Below, one piece after another: positions 53,807 through 62,633 of a stretch of 64,000 nucleotides of DNA. The position numbers and the translations under genes are program-made. Source of the stretch: Chitinophagaceae bacterium (GTDB lineage: Bacteria > Bacteroidota > Bacteroidia > Chitinophagales > Chitinophagaceae); contig JADKAJ010000008.1 of the NCBI GenBank assembly GCA_016719165.1, forward strand, positions 42,689 to 106,688, written 5' to 3'. Each line of letters starts with the position of its first letter. Within the stretch, counting starts at the first letter, position 1. The notes under the pieces are model-generated. The model worked only from the letters and a program-made list of their open reading frames with translations. It made no database searches and was not told the DNA's origin.

Positions 53807-55486
53807 ATGAAAAAGCCACTGTGTGAAATCCTCCGGATATTGGTGCTTTTATTTGGTTTCTTTACTGCCGCAGCTCAAAACGAGCCCTTTACGAAAAGAA
53901 CTGTTGTTTCGGGATTAAATTCTGCGTGGGAAGTAGTATATGGCCCCAATGACTCTCTTTGGGTAACAGAAAACAGGGCTTATTTAATTTCCAGGATCAG
54001 TATAGCAACCGGGGCAAAAACAGTGTTGGTTGATTTAAGAGCTACAGATGCTTCTATAAACTTCACTTCAGGCACCGGAACACAGCCGCAGGGTGGTTTA
54101 ATGGGGTTGGTAATTCATCCTAATTTATATTCTACAGATCCGGCAGTAAGAGCGGCTAAGCCATGGGTATATGCAGCATATGTTTATAACAGGGGAACTT
54201 GTCCGGGTACTAATACCAGTTGTATTTTCACCACAAAAATTGTTCGGTTTGATTATAACGGTAACACGTTGTCCAACCCGGTAACTATTATAAATACTAT
54301 TCCCGGCAGCAGCGATCACAATTCAGGAAGATTAGTAATGAGTCCAGTAATTGAGCCGGGTGCCGACGCAGCACATACACAATACCGGTTATATTATACG
54401 GTTGGAGATATGGGGGCCGGACAATTCCTCAATACTACCCGTGCACAAAATGCACAGAACGTCAATATTATGGAGGGAAAAGTATTGCGGATTAATTCAG
54501 AAAGCGATGGTGATGCGGGCCAGGATGCCTGGATACCAAACGATAATCCTTTTTATAACGGTACAGTAATAACTCCGCAGGATTATGTCTTTACTTTAGG
54601 CCACCGGAATGCACAAGGTTTAGTATGGGGTACTGTTGACGGGAATAATATCTTGTATAGCACGGAGCAGATGGACAGAACAGATGATGAGATCAATATA
54701 ATTGAGACCGGAAAAAATTATGGATGGGACCAGGTATCGGGTTATTGTGATAATAACGTTAATGGGTATAAAATTGGCCAGAATACCAGTGCTAATGAAG
54801 GTGCTTTTTGTTCTGTAACTCCCACGCACCAGGAACCAATTTTTACAACATTTACAGAAACAGCGGCTAATATGCCTGCGCTGATGGCACAATCGAATAA
54901 TCAACTTTGGCCCACAATAGCCAGTTCCAGTGTCGATTTCTATGGTCAGAACAAGATACCGGGCTGGAATTATTCTTTACTGATAAGTCCTTTAAAAAAG
55001 GATAGAGTATACCGTGTCAGCTTAAATGCAACAGGAACTGATGTTATAGGCGATACCATCCCTTATTTTCGTAATGACGGGAACAGGATCAGAAGAGTAA
55101 CGATTTCTCCTGATGGATTAAAATTTTATGTGGCCCGGGATGCCGGTGCTACAATAAATGGGGGGGCTATTATGGAATATACTTATGCGGGGGTTATTCT
55201 TTCGTTGAATGAAAATCCAGGCGTAAGGCCGGTAAGAGTTGAGGATTTGATCAGTATTTATCCAAATCCTGCTACCCGTACTATTTATATTCACGGAAAA
55301 AGAGAACTCCGGAAACCTTTGTTGGTGCAGATCTATGATGTGCATGGCCGGATGTTGAAAGAAGAAACCAGTTTCAGAAATGATTTTTCAGTGGATATAT
55401 CCCGTTTAATTGCGGGGACATACATTTTGAAACTTTACAACGGCAATGATATGGAAGTGCAGATTGAGAAATTTATAAAGCAATAA
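53807..55486 (+). CDS. PQQ-dependent sugar dehydrogenase-like protein, T9SS exported
   Basis: A 559-residue secreted protein. After the signal (FTAAAQ) comes a six-bladed beta-propeller of the soluble glucose dehydrogenase type: GGLMGLVIHPN, SDHNSGRLVMSP, LGHRNAQGLVWG and KNYGWDQVSGY are family motifs, with H in DHNSG as probable base. The last 75 residues (ISIYPNPATRTIYI to YILKLYNGNDMEVQIEKFI) form a T9SS sorting domain. Sugar oxidation is expected but the substrate is unknown, and the PQQ residues need checking. Confidence 0.83.
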   Translation: MKKPLCEILRILVLLFGFFTAAAQNEPFTKRTVVSGLNSAWEVVYGPNDSLWVTENRAYLISRISIATGAKTVLVDLRATDASINFTSGTGTQPQGGLMGLVIHPNLYSTDPAVRAAKPWVYAAYVYNRGTCPGTNTSCIFTTKIVRFDYNGNTLSNPVTIINTIPGSSDHNSGRLVMSPVIEPGADAAHTQYRLYYTVGDMGAGQFLNTTRAQNAQNVNIMEGKVLRINSESDGDAGQDAWIPNDNPFYNGTVITPQDYVFTLGHRNAQGLVWGTVDGNNILYSTEQMDRTDDEINIIETGKNYGWDQVSGYCDNNVNGYKIGQNTSANEGAFCSVTPTHQEPIFTTFTETAANMPALMAQSNNQLWPTIASSSVDFYGQNKIPGWNYSLLISPLKKDRVYRVSLNATGTDVIGDTIPYFRNDGNRIRRVTISPDGLKFYVARDAGATINGGAIMEYTYAGVILSLNENPGVRPVRVEDLISIYPNPATRTIYIHGKRELRKPLLVQIYDVHGRMLKEETSFRNDFSVDISRLIAGTYILKLYNGNDMEVQIEKFIKQ

Positions 55487-55519
55487 ATTCTGCAGGCTAC
55501 TGCTGTTGATAAAAAATAA

Positions 55520-55546
55520 CCTCCGCAGTAGCGGAGGCTTTTTTTT
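55520..55546 (+). terminator. Terminator after the glucose dehydrogenase-like gene
   Basis: CCTCCGC-AGTA-GCGGAGG followed by CTTTTTTTT. Confidence 0.9.
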
Positions 55547-55596
55547 AGGGATTATGCTCAGGGGTTTACTTGTTATGATTGAAATTCCTTTCGCAG

Positions 55597-55821
55597 TTAT
55601 TTTCTGGTTGAAGCACTTTCTTTAATATAACGGATAGCTGCAGCCCGATCTGGATTTTCTACAGGTACAGCACTTTCTGTTCCTGATATTATCCTGGAAC
55701 CAGAAAGAATAGCTTTTAAATAAGCGGATTTGATCTGTTGTGAAGACGACTGTGGTTCCGGTTTTACTGGTTTTAGGGTGTTCAACGGAAAGGAGGAAAT
55801 AAGTCTGGCATTACTTTTCAT
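55597..55821 (-). CDS. Small hypothetical protein
   Basis: A 74-residue protein beginning MKSNARLISSFPLNTLKPV, Ser/Pro-rich and without a signal or membrane helix. I do not recognise it. It lies alone between fumC and the dehydrogenase gene, in the only long frame there. It may be real or a chance frame. Confidence 0.35.
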   Translation of the reverse strand: MKSNARLISSFPLNTLKPVKPEPQSSSQQIKSAYLKAILSGSRIISGTESAVPVENPDRAAAIRYIKESASTRK

Positions 55822-55959
55822 ATGGCGGATTTTTAGTTTTAAAAAATGTATGGATTAATGCGACTGTTAAGATAGAGACAAATAAAAACCATTTGCAAAT
55901 ATTACTGGATAAAAAAGAGAAGAACGTGGAATTCTTCTCTTTTTACGATAGGAAAATTA

Positions 55960-57360
55960 CTATTTCAGTTTACCGACCATATTAGCCGGCACTACCCACT
56001 CATCAAATTGTTCCGGGGTGACATAACCCAACTTTACTGCCATTTCTTTTAATGTTGTTCCCTGTTTGTGTGCTTTTTGTGCAATTTCAGCAGCTTTATA
56101 ATAGCCAATTTTGGTATTAAGCGAGGTAACAAGCATAAGTGAGTTGTCGACATGTTTTTTGATATTCGCTTCAATAGGTTCAATACCGACAGCACATTTA
56201 TCATTGAATGACACGCAACCATCGCCAATCAACCTGGCACTATGCAGGAAATTATAGATCATTACCGGTTTATATACATTCAGTTCAAAATGGCCATTGG
56301 CACCACCAATACTGATGGCAACATCATTGCCCATTACCTGGGCAGCTATCATGGTTAAGGCTTCACACTGCGTTGGGTTTACTTTTCCCGGCATGATGGA
56401 AGAGCCTGGCTCATTATCCGGAATGAATAACTCGCCAATACCACTTCTCGGCCCGGATGATAGCATTCGGATATCATTAGCAATCTTCATCAGGCTCACA
56501 GCCACTGTTTTTAAAGCACCGTGTGCTTCTACAATAGCATCATGTGCTGCAAGAGCTTCAAATTTATTTTCTGCAGTTACAAAAGGTAATCCCGTTAAAG
56601 ACGCAATATGTTTAGCTACATTCTTATCATAACCAGCAGGGGTATTGATGCCAGTTCCCACCGCTGTTCCACCCAATGCCAATTCACTTAAATGAGCCAA
56701 AGAATTGTTGATTGCTTTTAACCCATGATCGAGTTGAGAAACATAACCGCTGAATTCCTGTCCAACTGTCAGTGGAGTGGCATCCATAAAGTGGGTACGG
56801 CCAATCTTTACCACTTTCATAAATTGCTTACTCTTTTTGGCTAATGTGTCTCTCAATTTTTTTATTCCCGGTATCGTTGTTTCAACCAGGATCTTATAAG
56901 CCGCAATATGCATGGCAGTAGGGAAGGTATCATTAGATGATTGTGATTTATTCACATCATCATTCGGATGCAGGAATTTTTCTTTGTCGGTGAGCTTTCC
57001 GCCTTTCAGTACATGACCCCGGTAAGCAACCACTTCATTTACGTTCATATTACTTTGTGTACCACTGCCTGTTTGCCAAACTACCAGCGGGAAATAATCA
57101 TCCAGTTTGCCTTTTAAGATCTCATCACACACTTTACCAATCAGCACCGCTTTATTTTTTGCCAATACTCCGGCTTCCAGGTTGGTGAGGGCTGCAGCTT
57201 TTTTAAGGTAGGCAAATGCCCGGATGATCTCTTTAGGCATCCGGTTGATATCTTGTGCAATCTTAAAATTATCAATACTGCGTTGGGTTTGAGCACCATA
57301 ATACGCATCAGCGGGAACCTTTACTTCTCCCATCGTGTCTTTTTCGATTCTGAATTCCAT
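55960..57360 (-). CDS. fumC: Fumarate hydratase class II
   Basis: A 466-residue iron-independent fumarase of the citrate cycle. Signature GSSIMPGKVN with the flexible-loop Ser residues at 320-321, and TGSGTQSNMNVNEV for the substrate. Length is standard. Divergent from the fucosidase gene across 131 nt with no recognised operator. Confidence 0.96.
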   Translation of the reverse strand: MEFRIEKDTMGEVKVPADAYYGAQTQRSIDNFKIAQDINRMPKEIIRAFAYLKKAAALTNLEAGVLAKNKAVLIGKVCDEILKGKLDDYFPLVVWQTGSGTQSNMNVNEVVAYRGHVLKGGKLTDKEKFLHPNDDVNKSQSSNDTFPTAMHIAAYKILVETTIPGIKKLRDTLAKKSKQFMKVVKIGRTHFMDATPLTVGQEFSGYVSQLDHGLKAINNSLAHLSELALGGTAVGTGINTPAGYDKNVAKHIASLTGLPFVTAENKFEALAAHDAIVEAHGALKTVAVSLMKIANDIRMLSSGPRSGIGELFIPDNEPGSSIMPGKVNPTQCEALTMIAAQVMGNDVAISIGGANGHFELNVYKPVMIYNFLHSARLIGDGCVSFNDKCAVGIEPIEANIKKHVDNSLMLVTSLNTKIGYYKAAEIAQKAHKQGTTLKEMAVKLGYVTPEQFDEWVVPANMVGKLK

Positions 57361-57491
57361 ATAATTTGATTTAAGGAGTAAATTTTGCGCAGCAAAGGTA
57401 GCGGAATTGGGTTGTTCGGGTACTGACTTTAATCGTATTCATAAACGATTTCATATTATTTCTTTGAAGGATTAATCGTAACATTGATAAT

Positions 57492-58919
57492 ATGAATCGG
57501 ATTGTCCTTTTTTTTATTTTTTTGTTTATTGCCGGAAGCCCGATGGCACAGCAGAATGCTCCTTCACCGCTGCCCACCAAACAACAATTAGCATGGCACG
57601 AAAATGAATATTACCTTTTTGTGCATTTTGGTCCCAATACTTTTACAGATAAAGAATGGGGGCATGGGGATGAAAAAGAAGAAATTTTTAATCCTACTGC
57701 CCTGGATTGCCGCCAATGGTGCCGGGTAGCGAAAGCCGCGGGTGCAAAAGGAATCATAATTACAGCCAAACATCATGACGGATTTTGTTTGTGGCCCAGT
57801 AAATATTCAACACATACTGTCAGGGAAAGTAAATGGAAAAATGGGAGAAGTGATGTACTGAAAGAATTATCACAGGCCTGTAAAGAAGCAGGTTTAAAAT
57901 ATGGTATTTATATTTCACCATGGGACAGGAATCATCCTGACTATGGTACCGAAAAATACAATGATGTATTTGTAGGAATGATGAAGGAGCTTTTTCAAAA
58001 CTATGGGCCAATATGGGAATTATGGTGGGATGGTGCCAATGGGGAGGGCCCTAATGGAAAAAAACAGGAATATGACTGGAGAAGATATGAGAATACCGTA
58101 AGAAAGCTCTCTCCATCTACTGTTATCTTTAGCGATATTGGACCTGATATACGATGGGTAGGCAACGAAAAAGGCATTGCCGGAGATCCTAATTGGAATT
58201 TTTTGGATACATCAGGATTTAAAAGAGGAATTGGTGCACCAGATACAGATACACTCAATCAGGGCAATTATTATGGAAAGCACTGGATACCTGCCGAATG
58301 TGATGTGAGTATACGTCCGGGTTGGTTCTATCATTCCAATGAAGATCATAAAGTAAAGTCACCAGAGCAATTATTTGACCTTTACCTGAAATCTGTGGGA
58401 CGAGGTGCTAATCTTTTATTGAATGTACCTCCTGACAGAAGAGGGTTGATCCATGAAAAAGATTCAGCAGCACTGATCGGGTTTAAAAAATTGAGGGATG
58501 AAAGTTTTTCTGACAACCTGTTGAAAAAGGCAGATACTTACTATGAATTTAGCCAGCGGGATTTTATCAAAAAGCCACTGCTGCTTCGTGGATTTGATTC
58601 TGCGGCTGCATACTACGGTATTAATCTTCAGAATTTTATTGCAGACTTTCGCCGGCCGGTAACAGTTAATTGTATTGTTTTACGGGAAGCTATACATCTT
58701 GGACAAACGATCAGGCGTTTTAACATTGAATTATATAACAATGACAGGCTTGTAGGAAAAGTACTTGGACATAGTGTAGGACGTAAGCGGATACTGACAT
58801 TTCCAGCTACAACTATTACTTCTTTCCGGGTGAACCTGGAAGACGCAAAGGGTAATGATAATATCAGTGGTATAGCTGCTTATTTGATCAATGAGAACCT
58901 GATAGAAAATGAAAAATAA
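57492..58919 (+). CDS. Alpha-L-fucosidase (GH29)
   Basis: A 475-residue secreted glycosidase with a signal (GSPMAQ). The catalytic nucleophile is probably D180 in LWWDGANG. KHHDGFCLWPSKYS and PWDRNHPDYG are typical of GH29-B enzymes. A C-terminal beta-sandwich (about 350-475) may bind sugar. It removes terminal fucose from glycans. The stop overlaps the next start by 11 nt, so the two glycosidases are coupled. Confidence 0.92.
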   Translation: MNRIVLFFIFLFIAGSPMAQQNAPSPLPTKQQLAWHENEYYLFVHFGPNTFTDKEWGHGDEKEEIFNPTALDCRQWCRVAKAAGAKGIIITAKHHDGFCLWPSKYSTHTVRESKWKNGRSDVLKELSQACKEAGLKYGIYISPWDRNHPDYGTEKYNDVFVGMMKELFQNYGPIWELWWDGANGEGPNGKKQEYDWRRYENTVRKLSPSTVIFSDIGPDIRWVGNEKGIAGDPNWNFLDTSGFKRGIGAPDTDTLNQGNYYGKHWIPAECDVSIRPGWFYHSNEDHKVKSPEQLFDLYLKSVGRGANLLLNVPPDRRGLIHEKDSAALIGFKKLRDESFSDNLLKKADTYYEFSQRDFIKKPLLLRGFDSAAAYYGINLQNFIADFRRPVTVNCIVLREAIHLGQTIRRFNIELYNNDRLVGKVLGHSVGRKRILTFPATTITSFRVNLEDAKGNDNISGIAAYLINENLIENEK

Positions 58920-60126
58920 ACCAGGCCTACGTATAAAAATTGTATTGACTTCTTTCCTGCTTTGTTTTAGCTGGATACTGCTGGCTCAAAAGCAGGACCG
59001 GTATATGGAAAAATTAATCCGGGAAAATTTTATGCTGGCAGCTCAGCAATATAAACTACTTGCTGGGAATACCCCAACCAATGTGATGCCGAGAAATTAT
59101 ATGGCCAAAGAAGGGAAATTAGTTACGAGCAATACCACCTGGTGGACGAGCGGTTTTTTCCCGGGTTCTTTATGGTATATCTATGAGTTTACCAAAGACA
59201 GTGCCATCAGGGCTGAAGCAGAAAGAAGGCTTGCTATCATTGAGCATGTAAAACATTATACCGGCGATCATGATTTGGGGTTTATGATCTTTTGCAGTTT
59301 TGGAAATGCTTATCGCATTACAGGTAATCAAACATATAAAAATGTGATTGCTGAAGCTGCAGAAACATTAATAAAGCGGTATAGATCTACTACCAGGTCT
59401 ATTCAGTCGTGGGGTAGAATGAAAGATTCAATAAGTCCGGTGATCATAGATAATATGATGAACCTTGAATTGCTAAACTGGGTAAGTGATGAGTGGAGAG
59501 AGCCTAAGTACAAGGTAATTGCAATTGACCATGCTAACACAACGTTGAAAAATCATTTTCGGCCTGATAATAGTTCTTATCATGTATTGGATTATGATGT
59601 AAATACCGGGAATGTAATAAGGAAAAAAACAGCACAGGGGTTTAGTGATGAATCTGCATGGGCGAGGGGACAATCATGGGGGTTGTATGGCTATACCATG
59701 ATGTATCGTTTCACTAAAGAAAGTAATTACCTGGAGCAGGCAAGAAAGATCGCTTTATTTTTATTGAATCATCCCAATTTACCACCTGATAAAATTCCTT
59801 ACTGGGATTATAATGCGAAAGATATTCCTGATACGTACAGGGATGTATCAGCTGGTTCTATAATGGCTTCGGCATTACTGGAACTGGCACAATATGAAGT
59901 GGATGCTAAAAAGAAAAAAGAATATATTGCTGTGGCAAAAAAAATACTTAAATCGCTTTCATCGGATTTTTACAGAAACAAACCAGGTGAGAGTGGTGGA
60001 TTTATTTTGAAACACAGTGTAGGTTCACTTCCCGGCAATTCAGAAGTGGATGTGCCGCTTACTTACGCTGATTATTATTTCCTGGAAGCGCTGCTTCGAT
60101 ATAAAAACTGGTACCTGAAAAAGTAA
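58909..60126 (+). CDS. GH88 unsaturated glucuronyl hydrolase
   Basis: A 405-residue (alpha/alpha)6-barrel enzyme with a signal (WILLAQ). The catalytic Asp residues are D122 (HDLGFM) and D181 (DNMMNLELL); RGQSWGLYGY and VPLTYADYYFLEAL follow. It cleaves the unsaturated uronic acid left by polysaccharide lyases, so it acts after a lyase. Together with GH29 it suggests use of a fucose- and uronate-containing polysaccharide. Confidence 0.9.
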   Translation: MKNKPGLRIKIVLTSFLLCFSWILLAQKQDRYMEKLIRENFMLAAQQYKLLAGNTPTNVMPRNYMAKEGKLVTSNTTWWTSGFFPGSLWYIYEFTKDSAIRAEAERRLAIIEHVKHYTGDHDLGFMIFCSFGNAYRITGNQTYKNVIAEAAETLIKRYRSTTRSIQSWGRMKDSISPVIIDNMMNLELLNWVSDEWREPKYKVIAIDHANTTLKNHFRPDNSSYHVLDYDVNTGNVIRKKTAQGFSDESAWARGQSWGLYGYTMMYRFTKESNYLEQARKIALFLLNHPNLPPDKIPYWDYNAKDIPDTYRDVSAGSIMASALLELAQYEVDAKKKKEYIAVAKKILKSLSSDFYRNKPGESGGFILKHSVGSLPGNSEVDVPLTYADYYFLEALLRYKNWYLKK

Positions 60127-60128
60127 TT

Positions 60129-60908
60129 TTATTTACCGGTGAAAACAGCTTTTCTCTTTTCCAGAAAAGCTGCTATTCCCTCTTTCATATCTTCTGTGGC
60201 AAAAGCATTGCCGAATTCTTCTATTTCCAGGGCGTAGCCGTCTTTGGTTTCATTAAATACTGCGTTAGCTGATTTGATGCAACCTGCAACAGCAAGGGGG
60301 GCTTTGGAATTTATTATTTCAAGAATTTTACGGGTATGTTCCAGCAGTGTCTCGGGAGTTGTTACATAGTTCACTAATCCCAATTGTTTTGCTTCATTGG
60401 CATCAATCATATGCGCAGACATTAATAGCTCCATCGCTTTACCTTTCCCGATCAATTGAACTAATCGTTGCGTACCGCCATAACCAGGGATTAATCCAAG
60501 GTTAACTTCAGGCTGACCAAATTTTGCATTTTCTGCTGCCACACGAAAATGACAACTCATGGCCAGTTCACAGCCACCACCTAATGCAAAGCCGTTTACA
60601 GCAGCTACAACAGGCTTTGAAGAATTTTCAATTCTGGCAAATGTATCTTGCCCTTTTTTGGCCAGGGCCATTGCTTCTTCCCTGTTCAATCCACCAAATT
60701 CGGAAATATCAGCACCGGCGACAAATGCTTTTGAGCCGGCACCGGTAATAATCACTGATTTTATCTCCGGGTTATTTTCAATTTCATCCAATGCTTTATT
60801 CAAGTCGGAGAATACGTCTTTGTTTAGTGCATTTAATTTTTCGGGCCGGTTGATCATTATGGTTAATATACCATTGTCTAAAATTGCAAGCAGGGTTTGA
60901 GCATTCAT
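60129..60908 (-). CDS. Enoyl-CoA hydratase/isomerase
   Basis: A 259-residue crotonase. The oxyanion-hole segments AGADISEFG and GFALGGGCELAMSC are present, with the catalytic Glu of NLGLIPGYGGTQRL. Reaction: hydration of trans-2-enoyl-CoA. Exact chain length unknown. ATG 60906-60908 is chosen over the upstream Met because homology begins there. Convergent with GH88 (2 nt gap). Confidence 0.93.
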   Translation of the reverse strand: MNAQTLLAILDNGILTIMINRPEKLNALNKDVFSDLNKALDEIENNPEIKSVIITGAGSKAFVAGADISEFGGLNREEAMALAKKGQDTFARIENSSKPVVAAVNGFALGGGCELAMSCHFRVAAENAKFGQPEVNLGLIPGYGGTQRLVQLIGKGKAMELLMSAHMIDANEAKQLGLVNYVTTPETLLEHTRKILEIINSKAPLAVAGCIKSANAVFNETKDGYALEIEEFGNAFATEDMKEGIAAFLEKRKAVFTGK

Positions 60909-60945
60909 ATGAGAATTTTTGTAAGCCGAAGATAGTAACATTCAG

Positions 60946-61086
60946 TTACTGCTGCTGTTGCATTTCCATAAATCGCCGGTAGGAATTGTCATTGAGGCTT
61001 GGATTATTTACCTGGTAAGAGAATACAGGTTGTATAGTCTCTTCTTCTTTTAAGGAGCTGTTATTTATTACGACAGATACTTCCAT
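60946..61086 (-). CDS. 46-residue small open frame
   Basis: Begins MEVSVVINNSSLKEEE and ends in QQQQ (CAG repeat). It is the only frame between the hydratase and the B12-binding gene. No family recognised. Possibly a short leader or a chance frame. Confidence 0.3.
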   Translation of the reverse strand: MEVSVVINNSSLKEEETIQPVFSYQVNNPSLNDNSYRRFMEMQQQQ

Positions 61087-61156
61087 TTTTCAAAAACCTG
61101 TATATTCCTGTTTCCGATGTACAATATTCTAAAACTTTCCGACATACTTGTTTGAC

Positions 61157-61564
61157 TTAGAAGTTTCTGTTTTCTTTTACCCAATCGATAATATAATCGG
61201 CGATCTCATGTGTATTGGTACCGGGGTGAAATAGTTTCCCCACTCCAAGTTTACTTAATGCTTCAATGTCCTCATCCGGAATGATACCCCCGCCGGTAAG
61301 CAACACATCGTTCATGTCTTTCTCTTTCATCAGGGCTATTACTTTAGGGAAAACAGTATTGTGTGCACCTGAAAGGATACTGATGCCAATTGCGTCTACA
61401 TCTTCCTGCAGAGCAGCATTGACAACCATTTCAGGTGTCTGGCGAAGACCGGTATAAATTACTTCCATTCCGGCATCCCGCAGGGCCGTAGCGATTACTT
61501 TGGCGCCACGGTCATGGCCATCGAGTCCAACCTTGGCTACTAATACTCTGATAGGTCTGTTCAT
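61157..61564 (-). CDS. Cobalamin-binding subunit of methylmalonyl-CoA mutase
   Basis: A 135-residue B12-binding domain with DGHDRG, whose H17 is the lower ligand to cobalt (DxHxxG), and LLTGGGIIPDED, SGAHNT. It carries the cobalamin for a two-subunit mutase; the catalytic subunit is not in the window. Works with the epimerase at 42 kb in propionate or succinate metabolism. Confidence 0.88.
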   Translation of the reverse strand: MNRPIRVLVAKVGLDGHDRGAKVIATALRDAGMEVIYTGLRQTPEMVVNAALQEDVDAIGISILSGAHNTVFPKVIALMKEKDMNDVLLTGGGIIPDEDIEALSKLGVGKLFHPGTNTHEIADYIIDWVKENRNF

Positions 61565-61624
61565 TTGAAAAAAACTTATATCACAAAATTAGGTTCTTTA
61601 GGCTTCAACATTGTAAATTACGGT

Positions 61625-62612
61625 ATGCAATACAGGAAGTTTGGCGCTACTGATTTGCAGGTAAGCGAGGTGGGCTTTGGGGCATGGGCTATCGGTGGCG
61701 GGGCAATGATTGGTAAAACAGCTATTGGCTGGGGTAATGCTGATGATATCGTATCGGTGGAAGCTATTCATGCTTCGCTCGGAGGCAGGTATCAATTTCT
61801 TTGATACAGCGGATATATACGGTTTAGGGCATTCGGAAGAGCTGCTCGGCAAAACGATCGGCCATAAAAAAGAGGTGATCATAGCTACTAAAGTGGGCAA
61901 TGTCTCCAGAAATCAGCAATTCACCTTCGATTATTCAAAAGAATATATCCTGCAGGCTTGCGAGAATTCCCTGCGACGCTTAAAAAGAGATACGATAGAC
62001 TTTTATCACCTTCATACAGCAAGACTGCAACATTTGCAACAGGAACTGTGTATTGAAGCTATGCTCCAATTGCAGAAAGAAGGGAAAATCCGTTACTGGG
62101 GCCTTTCACTAAACACTTTTGATCCGATACCTGAAGCGGACTATCTATTGCAGCATAACCTTGGCAATGGATTTCAGCTGGTGCTGAATTTATTAAATCA
62201 GCGGAGTTTGCCATTATTGAAAGCGGCCGGAGAAAAAGGGTATGGTATTATTGCCCGTATGCCTTTACAGTTCGGATTGCTGACAGGTAAATTTGACAGG
62301 GGAGTTTCCTTCCCTGAAAACGATCATCGCAAAAACCGGCTGACTCCTGAAATAATCAAGGCTTGCGCTGATTTATTTACTCCTGTCTGGGAATTAAAAA
62401 AGTATAACTGTAACAAAACACAATTGGCATTAAGTTATGTACTGAGTTATGCTGAAGTATCTGTTATAATTCCCGGTATCAGGACAAAGGAACATGTGAA
62501 AGGAAATACATCCGGGTTGTTTCAATTAGAAAGCGATGACATGAAATTGATTGAAAAAATGGGGGCTTCTCAGTTTATGCCAATTATGGATATGATACTG
62601 CGGCAAGGATAA
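61625..62612 (+). pseudogene. Aldo/keto reductase, frameshifted
   Basis: Two frames make one aldo/keto reductase of about 330 residues. The first starts MQYRKFGATDLQVSEVGFG at 61625 and reads to about 61780; the second carries FDTADIYGLGHSEE, KEVIIATKVG and DTIDFYHLHTAR. At about 61780 one extra G (CTCGGAGG for CTCGAGG) shifts the frame. Tyr in DIYG, Lys in ATKVG and His in HLH are the catalytic residues. The single-base indel near a run of G suggests either a sequencing error or a recent mutation. Confidence 0.82.
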
Positions 62613-62633
62613 TGGAAATCAAACAGAGCTCAA

